Source: Bryobacterales bacterium
GTDB taxonomy: Bacteria > Acidobacteriota > Terriglobia > Bryobacterales > Bryobacteraceae
Assembly (NCBI GenBank): GCA_003164075.1
Contig: PLRZ01000685.1
Location: 1 to 9,620, forward strand
DNA length: 9,620 bases
Reading direction: 5' to 3'
Made by a program: the position numbers and the translations under genes. The notes under the pieces are model-generated. The model was not told the DNA's origin and did not search any database. It saw only the letters and a list, made by a program, of their open reading frames with translations. Of the stretch, positions 5,743 through 9,620 are shown one piece after another (positions within the stretch are counted from its first letter, which is position 1; the number at the start of each line of letters is the position of its first letter).

Positions 5743-6666
5743 GTGATTACCAACATCGCCCCACAAAACGCCCTGTTTCTGGCCGACGTCAATATTATCC
5801 AGAACAAGATAGCCCAAGCCAACAGCCAGGTTTCTTCCGGCTTGAAAATCACGGTCGCTTCGGATGCCCCCGACGAAATCGGTGCGCTGCTCCAGTTGCG
5901 GGCCAACCAGTTGCACAACTCGCAGATCCAGTCGAACCTCACCATGGCGCAAACCAATGCCCAAGCCGCCGACGATGCCCTCACTTCGTCGATCCAGCTC
6001 ATGGACACCGCCACCACCCTGGCCACCCAGGGAGCTACCGCCACTTCGGATGCAACTACCCGCGCCAGTTTCGCCCAACAGATCCAGTCGATTATGCAGC
6101 AGATGGTGTCAAACACCCAGGCGAACGTGCAGGGCGTGTACATCTTCAGCGGAGACCAGACTGACACGCCGCAATACACCTGGGATCCCACACAATCCAA
6201 CCCGGTGGTCGCCGTGCAGAGCACCCCGTCCACACAACAGATTGAAAACCCGGCGGGTGGGACGTTTGCCGCCTCCTTGACCGCCCAGCAGATCTTCGAC
6301 GACCAGGATCCCACTACCGGCGCTCCCGCCACGGACAACGTCTTCAACGCTCTGAATACCCTCTACAACGCCCTCGAAAACAATGACACTACGGGTATCA
6401 CCAACTCCGTCGCTCTGCTCCAGGCGGCTTCCGCCCATCTGAATACTTCGCAGGCTTTCTACGGCAACGTGGAGGACCAGATCCAAAACGCCAACAGTTA
6501 CGCCAGCAATTATAACGTCCAATTGCAGACCGAAATCAGCAATATACAGGACGCCGACGTCACTAGTGCAGCCACCGAAATGACCGAAGCCAATACGCAA
6601 CTGCAGGCCGCCATGCAGATGCAGGGCCAAATGCCGCATTCCAGTCTTTTCCAATACCTGGGTTGA
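5743..6666 (+). CDS. flgL: FlgL, flagellar hook-associated protein 3
   Basis: Encodes 307 residues, close to the usual 317. FlgL forms the second junction ring on which flagellin polymerises. The flagellin-type N-terminal helix pattern is clear: NKIAQANSQVSSGLKI at about 22-37, then ASDAPDEIGALLQLRANQL, and MDTATTLATQGAT. The C-terminal helices (about 235-300) read FYGNVEDQIQNANSYAS, LQTEISNIQDADVTSAATEM and TQLQAAMQMQ. The central domain includes GVYIFSGDQTDTPQYTW, typical of FlgL. The start is GTG with a strong ribosome site. Flagellin proper is the main alternative, but the position after flgK, the short length and the FSG motif favour FlgL. Last gene of the cluster; a leftward gene ends 34 bases beyond it. 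Confidence 0.88.
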   Translation: MITNIAPQNALFLADVNIIQNKIAQANSQVSSGLKITVASDAPDEIGALLQLRANQLHNSQIQSNLTMAQTNAQAADDALTSSIQLMDTATTLATQGATATSDATTRASFAQQIQSIMQQMVSNTQANVQGVYIFSGDQTDTPQYTWDPTQSNPVVAVQSTPSTQQIENPAGGTFAASLTAQQIFDDQDPTTGAPATDNVFNALNTLYNALENNDTTGITNSVALLQAASAHLNTSQAFYGNVEDQIQNANSYASNYNVQLQTEISNIQDADVTSAATEMTEANTQLQAAMQMQGQMPHSSLFQYLG

Positions 6667-6700
6667 TGGGAAAGTCCGGCCGGAACGCCAGCCAAGAGAG

Positions 6701-7432
6701 TTACTTCACGGTGAATGTCGAGGTCGCGCTGAAGCGCTTGTAATTGCTGTAGGCGATGCTGATACGCTCGCGCACCGGCCCTTCGCGGAATTCGAGCGTG
6801 TCGTCACCATACGTAAGGGCCGCAAACCAGTGTTTGCCATCGATGGGCTTGCGGATGGTGGTGAAGCGCGGGAACAGATTCTCCTGTTGCATGCCGCGGA
6901 TCTGCGGCACCGCCTGGCCCTGCAGGCGCACAATGTTGTACTCCTTCTTATCCACCCAGATCATGCCGTCGAAGAAGCGCTGGCCCTCCAGAATCTGGCG
7001 CGGCTTCACTTGCAGCACCCAGCAATCCACACCGTCCATCTCCTCGTCGCCGCGGAGCCTGGTATCGTAATTCCAAAGCTGTTCCTCGGTGAGAGTCAGC
7101 GGCTGGATCTCGCGGATGTCGCGAAAATCCTCGCCGGTCATTTGCAGCAATTTCAATCCGTTAACGGGCCTGCCGACCAACTCTTCGGAGCGCTCATGCG
7201 TGGGCGAGAAGATAATGTCGCGGACTTCTTTGTATTCCCCGCGCGCCGCGCCATGGCCGTCCAGTTCCTGGATCGTGACCGTCTGGCGATACATGTATTC
7301 GTTGCGCTCGGCCTGCGTCTGACTTTCGCGGTGGGCCACCAGCTTGGCCAGATTCGCCGGCGGCTGGCCGGTGGCCTGTGCCTGCAGCAAGGCTGCCGCG
7401 AACATGGATGCTAGAATGAGGCCGATGGTCAA
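6701..7432 (-). CDS. Secreted protein, LolA-like fold suspected
   Basis: About 243 residues if it starts at TTG 7432. The N-terminus (MTIGLILASMFAAALLQAQA) is a hydrophobic export signal with a cleavage-like AQA. The mature part has alternating beta-strand patterns: EYMYRQTVTIQEL, EVRDIIFSP, LTLTEEQLWNYDTRL, GVDCWVLQVKPR, GMIWVDKKEYNIVRLQG, then FTTIRKPIDGKHWFA. The pairing of a VLQVKP strand with an IWVDKKEY strand recalls LolA/LolB and outer-membrane lipoprotein-sorting proteins, but no diagnostic motif is present and it may be a lineage-specific periplasmic protein. ATG 7405, 7495 and 7519 are alternative starts; 7405 cuts the signal short, and the last two would overlap the divergent protease gene deeply. 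No ribosome site helps the choice. Confidence 0.6.
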   Translation of the reverse strand: MTIGLILASMFAAALLQAQATGQPPANLAKLVAHRESQTQAERNEYMYRQTVTIQELDGHGAARGEYKEVRDIIFSPTHERSEELVGRPVNGLKLLQMTGEDFRDIREIQPLTLTEEQLWNYDTRLRGDEEMDGVDCWVLQVKPRQILEGQRFFDGMIWVDKKEYNIVRLQGQAVPQIRGMQQENLFPRFTTIRKPIDGKHWFAALTYGDDTLEFREGPVRERISIAYSNYKRFSATSTFTVK

Positions 7433-8396
7433 ATCGCCCGGCGGCTTCCGGGCGGCGCTGCTGATCGGTTGGGGCGTGCTGGGCTTGGCGGGCATATTGT
7501 ACGCTCGATCGAGAGGCATCCCGGGCTGGGCGGCTTTGCCGGTGGTGGCCGCCTTCCTCGTAGAATATCCATTCTATCTGGTCCCGGCCTTCCCCTCGGT
7601 GCGCGAGCACGTGAGCGGAGTGGGCGTACCGGCTTTCGCCGTGTCCGCCGCCGTGCTTCCGTATCTGGCCTGCTGCTCGGGCGCGGTGGAGTTCTCGTGG
7701 AGCGGGTTGGCCAGGGTGATCGCGGTGGCGCTGGCGGTGAGCCTGTGGTACCCCGTGCTGCCGGCATCGCGCATCACCGACGTGGCATTCCTCGGACTGT
7801 TCGCGGCGGTGCTCTTGGGGGGCTATTTCAATCCCATCTACGCGCCGCTCCATCCGAATTTCAAGGACCTGAAAAACGTCATCGTCATCCCGCATCTCTC
7901 TCTGATCTCCATGGCGGTGATGGCGCTCATGTTGCAACGCCATGTGCCCGAGACCGGCTACGGCTTCGTTCCCAACGGCCGCGAATGGCGCATCGGCCTG
8001 CTCCATTTCGTCTACTTCGTGCCGATCGGCCTGCCCCTGGCCCTGCTTCTGCGCGCCACCCACTTCGTCACGCCTAAACCAGCCTGGTACATCGTCGCGA
8101 CCTTCGTGGGGATGTTGTGCGTAGTGTCCCTGTCGGAAGAGTTCCTGGTGCGCGGCGTGCTGCAACAATGGATCGAGGAATGGACCTGGAGCCGCTCCGG
8201 CGCGCTACTCATCACCTCGGCGATCTTCGGGCTCCTGCACCTGTGGATGCAGGGCTTTCCCAATTGGAAATGGGCACTCGTGGCGGGTGTGCTGGGATGG
8301 TTTTGCGGGAGGGCGCGCAACCAGGCCGGCAGCATCCGCGCCAGTATGGTCACGCACGCCCTGGTGGCCACCACGTGGCGAGCCTTCTTCGCGTAG
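7425..8396 (+). CDS. CPBP-family intramembrane protease (CAAX-protease-like)
   Basis: Encodes 323 residues with about eight hydrophobic segments, for example about 11-25, 36-55, 66-85, 95-113, 120-134, 152-170, 192-209 and 219-236. The Abi/CPBP catalytic motifs follow: SEEFLVRG (Glu238, Glu239, Arg243), FGLLH (Phe268 to His272) and VTHALV (His311). Members of this family are membrane-embedded peptidases, some processing prenylated or signal-type peptides; no substrate can be named here. The last motif usually reads HxxxN, and here the fourth residue after His311 is Ala. The start at 7425 (MVKSPGGF) gives a short positive tail ahead of the first helix and has TGAGG just upstream. ATG 7416, 7404 and 7344 are alternatives. 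The start overlaps the 5' end of the leftward gene by a few bases. Confidence 0.82.
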   Translation: MVKSPGGFRAALLIGWGVLGLAGILYARSRGIPGWAALPVVAAFLVEYPFYLVPAFPSVREHVSGVGVPAFAVSAAVLPYLACCSGAVEFSWSGLARVIAVALAVSLWYPVLPASRITDVAFLGLFAAVLLGGYFNPIYAPLHPNFKDLKNVIVIPHLSLISMAVMALMLQRHVPETGYGFVPNGREWRIGLLHFVYFVPIGLPLALLLRATHFVTPKPAWYIVATFVGMLCVVSLSEEFLVRGVLQQWIEEWTWSRSGALLITSAIFGLLHLWMQGFPNWKWALVAGVLGWFCGRARNQAGSIRASMVTHALVATTWRAFFA

Positions 8397-8399
8397 CGG

Positions 8400-8405
8400 T
8401 ACAAT
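8400..8405 (+). promoter_or_regulatory. Possible -10 element of the dehydrogenase gene
   Basis: TACAAT at 8400-8405 lies ten bases before the ATG at 8415, and there is no Shine-Dalgarno between them. The -35 region is weak (TGGCGA at 8377-8382). If used, the transcript would begin at or next to the start codon. Confidence 0.3.
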
Positions 8406-8414
8406 TCATATTCT

Positions 8415-9308
8415 ATGGCAAAATTAGGCTTTCTAGGATTGGGCACGATGGGCTACCCGATGGCCCGTAACCTTCTGCGGGCCGGCCACGAGGTGGCGTT
8501 GTGGTCTAACACCTCCGGCAAGGCGCGGAAGCTGGCTGCGGAGGAAAAAGGTCTCTTCTGCGATACACCCCGGCAAGTGGCCGAAAACGCGGACTGCATC
8601 TTCCTGTGTGTAGGAGATACCACCATGGCGCGGGAAGTCATCCTCGGATCGGAAGGGATCGTCCAGGGAGCGCGGCCTGGGACCGTGGTGGCCGATGCCA
8701 GCACCATCAGTCCCAGCCAGAGCCGTCTGATCGGACAGGCGCTCAAGGCAAAAGGTGTGGATTTCCTCGACGCTCCGTGTACGGGATCCACCCCTGGAGC
8801 CAACGGGGGCACCCTGACCTTTATGGTGGGAGGCGACCAGGCGGTATTTGAAAGAACCAAGCCATTTTTCGAGCCCATGGGAAAGCGCCTCTACTATTGC
8901 GGCGGTCCGGGTATGGGCCTGCAGGCCAAGTTGACGCAGAACCTGATTCTTTCCAACATTTTAATGGCTTTCAACGAAGGCATGGTGCTGGCTACCAAGG
9001 GCGGTATGGATCCCCAATTGATGCTGGACATCCTGGACAACAGCGCCGCCAAGTCGGGATTGATCGCCTACAAGGCGCCATTCGTCTTCCGCCGCGACTT
9101 CACCGCCAACTTCGCCACGAAGTGGATGCATAAGGACATCGGACTCATGCTGGAGTCTGGAAAAGAACTGGGTGTACCCCTACTTTTGACCTCCCTGACC
9201 CACCAACTTTTCCAGACGGCTATGACGGCGGGCCACGCCGATCAGGATATGTGCTCTACAATCAACGTTTTAGAGGATCTTGTGGGGATTTGCGTAAAAT
9301 CCCAATAA
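8415..9308 (+). CDS. NAD(P)-dependent 3-hydroxyisobutyrate dehydrogenase-family oxidoreductase
   Basis: Encodes 297 residues, the normal length for the beta-hydroxyacid dehydrogenase family (3-hydroxyisobutyrate, tartronate-semialdehyde and glyoxylate/succinic-semialdehyde reductases), cytoplasmic enzymes that oxidise or reduce short beta-hydroxy acids. The N-terminal Rossmann motif is GFLGLGTMG (Gly8, Gly10, Gly13). The substrate signature LDAPCTGSTPGANGGTLTFMVGG spans about 118-140. The catalytic lysine is Lys172 (GLQAKLTQNLI); the family often has KxxNN here, and this protein has KLTQN. The helical C-terminal domain includes KWMHKDIGLMLESGKELGVP and a late D-M-C-S segment. The nucleotide-binding loop does not settle NAD versus NADP by eye. 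The start ATG 8415 is right at the first strand. It lies 18 bases after the protease gene, but a close -10-like element suggests its own promoter. Exact substrate is not determinable. Confidence 0.87.
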   Translation: MAKLGFLGLGTMGYPMARNLLRAGHEVALWSNTSGKARKLAAEEKGLFCDTPRQVAENADCIFLCVGDTTMAREVILGSEGIVQGARPGTVVADASTISPSQSRLIGQALKAKGVDFLDAPCTGSTPGANGGTLTFMVGGDQAVFERTKPFFEPMGKRLYYCGGPGMGLQAKLTQNLILSNILMAFNEGMVLATKGGMDPQLMLDILDNSAAKSGLIAYKAPFVFRRDFTANFATKWMHKDIGLMLESGKELGVPLLLTSLTHQLFQTAMTAGHADQDMCSTINVLEDLVGICVKSQ

Positions 9309-9316
9309 ATAAATAC

Positions 9317-9346
9317 AGATTTCTGTTGATTCCAAAATCAGAATCT
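9317..9346 (+). terminator. Weak hairpin after the dehydrogenase gene
   Basis: AGATTTCTG (9317-9325) pairs with CAGAATCT (9339-9346) with one bulged T and a 13-base loop; the following bases are TA-rich (ACTATTATT) but not a clean T-run. It lies nine bases past the stop codon. A terminator role is plausible but weak. Confidence 0.35.
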
Positions 9347-9363
9347 ACTATTATTGGAAGTAA

Positions 9364-9468
9364 GCCGGGGAGGCAACTCCCACCAAAGCGAGACTAACCT
9401 CTAATAAAAAGACCCCTGAAGCAATCCTCCCCGGCACCCCCTCAAAAAAGAGGCGGAGGATTAGAGGT
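9364..9468. repeat. Interleaved inverted repeats, possible structured RNA
   Basis: GCCGGGGAGG (9364-9373) is an exact reverse complement of CCTCCCCGGC (9426-9435). ACCTCTAAT (9397-9405) is an exact reverse complement of ATTAGAGGT (9460-9468). The two pairs interleave (A-B-A'-B'), the topology of a pseudoknot or of alternative folds. A third pair, AATCCTCC (9423-9430) with GGAGGATT (9455-9462), competes with both, and CCTC-A6-GAGG (9440-9453) is a small inner hairpin. Confidence 0.5.
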
Positions 9469-9620
9469 CGAAAGCCCCCCCAAGAAACCAAATTTGTTGA
9501 ATATTGCAACACCCGTTCCCTGGGTGAGCTGGAGTACAGCATGTCGCGAAACTGCCTTCAAAGTCAGACCTCTTGATGTCGTGGAATTTGGGATGAGCCC
9601 GTTTTCGTGGCGCAGGCACT

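Larger units (their letters stand above)
9309..9620. other. AT-richer tail with inverted repeats, no convincing gene
   Basis: After the dehydrogenase stop the composition becomes visibly richer in A and T than the rest of the window. The stretch holds a weak hairpin (9317-9346) and a set of inverted repeats (9364-9468). Two frames remain open at the right edge: a rightward one from about 9398 to 9620, and a leftward one from the edge to a TAA at 9461-9463 that encodes a string with several Cys. Neither has a recognisable family or a supported start. A leftward frame at 9351-9542 is also unconvincing, as it runs through the repeats. Confidence 0.6.

Noticed and set aside
5718..6347. Leftward frame opposite flgL
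   Set aside because: Antisense to a clear FlgL; rich in Trp, Cys and Ser by reverse reading.
6675..6684. TCCGGCCGGA palindrome between the ends of flgL and the secreted-protein gene
   Set aside because: Ten bases with no loop and no T-run on either side; such GC palindromes are common by chance here. Not called as a bidirectional terminator.
7194..8168. Leftward open frame of 324 codons across the protease and secreted-protein genes
   Set aside because: It overlaps two better-supported genes and its composition (Gln, His, Arg-rich) is that of a shadow frame.
9364..9436. tRNA-like outline, with a 7-base acceptor-like end pairing about 72 bases apart
   Set aside because: No T-arm GTTCRA consensus, no D-arm and no five-base anticodon stem could be found, so it is not a tRNA.
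9440..9480. Stretch resembling part of a SAM riboswitch (AAGAGGCGGAGG)
   Set aside because: The other conserved blocks are absent or in the wrong order, and no gene follows.
9351..9542. Leftward 63-codon frame in the tail
   Set aside because: It crosses the inverted repeats, has no ribosome site and no recognisable motif.

Overview
The window is GC-rich chromosomal DNA from a flagellated bacterium. Gene content, protein style and non-coding palindromic repeats suggest a member of the Acidobacteriota (Solibacter/Bryobacter-like). That assignment is a judgement from sequence style; no rRNA or marker gene is present. No rRNA, tRNA, CRISPR array or intact insertion sequence was found.

Layout: (1) 1-1492. 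A possible gene end at the left edge, then a leftward AlaX-type alanyl-tRNA editing hydrolase (194-1351) with an upstream region that carries a short repeat. (2) 1493-2103. A small two-helix membrane protein, followed by about 410 bases of non-coding DNA filled with direct and inverted repeats. (3) 2104-3486. A leftward sigma-54 enhancer-binding regulator with an atypical receiver domain, an AAA+ domain with GAFTGA, and a Fis-type helix-turn-helix. (4) 3613-6666. A rightward flagellar cluster: flgM (anti-sigma-28), a FlgN-like chaperone candidate, flgK and flgL. (5) 6701-7432. A leftward secreted protein with a LolA-like look. (6) 7425-8396. A divergently transcribed CPBP-family membrane protease. 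(7) 8415-9308. A 3-hydroxyisobutyrate dehydrogenase-family oxidoreductase. (8) 9309-9620. An AT-richer tail with interleaved inverted repeats and no convincing gene.

The main signal is regulatory. Between the regulator gene and flgM lie two divergent sequences that resemble sigma-28 (FliA) flagellar promoters. The leftward one, TAAAGTTC-N11-GCCGATGA, is almost a perfect match; the rightward one, TAAAGAGC-N12-GCCGATAT, is weaker. A looser sigma-54-like element sits between them. This fits a late flagellar control point: sigma-28 would drive its own anti-sigma factor plus the hook-filament junction proteins FlgK and FlgL, and on the other strand would feed back onto a sigma-54 activator. Otherwise the window is largely ordinary housekeeping and flagellar sequence. 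The palindromic spacer at 1760-2060 and the tail at 9360-9470 are the least explained parts.
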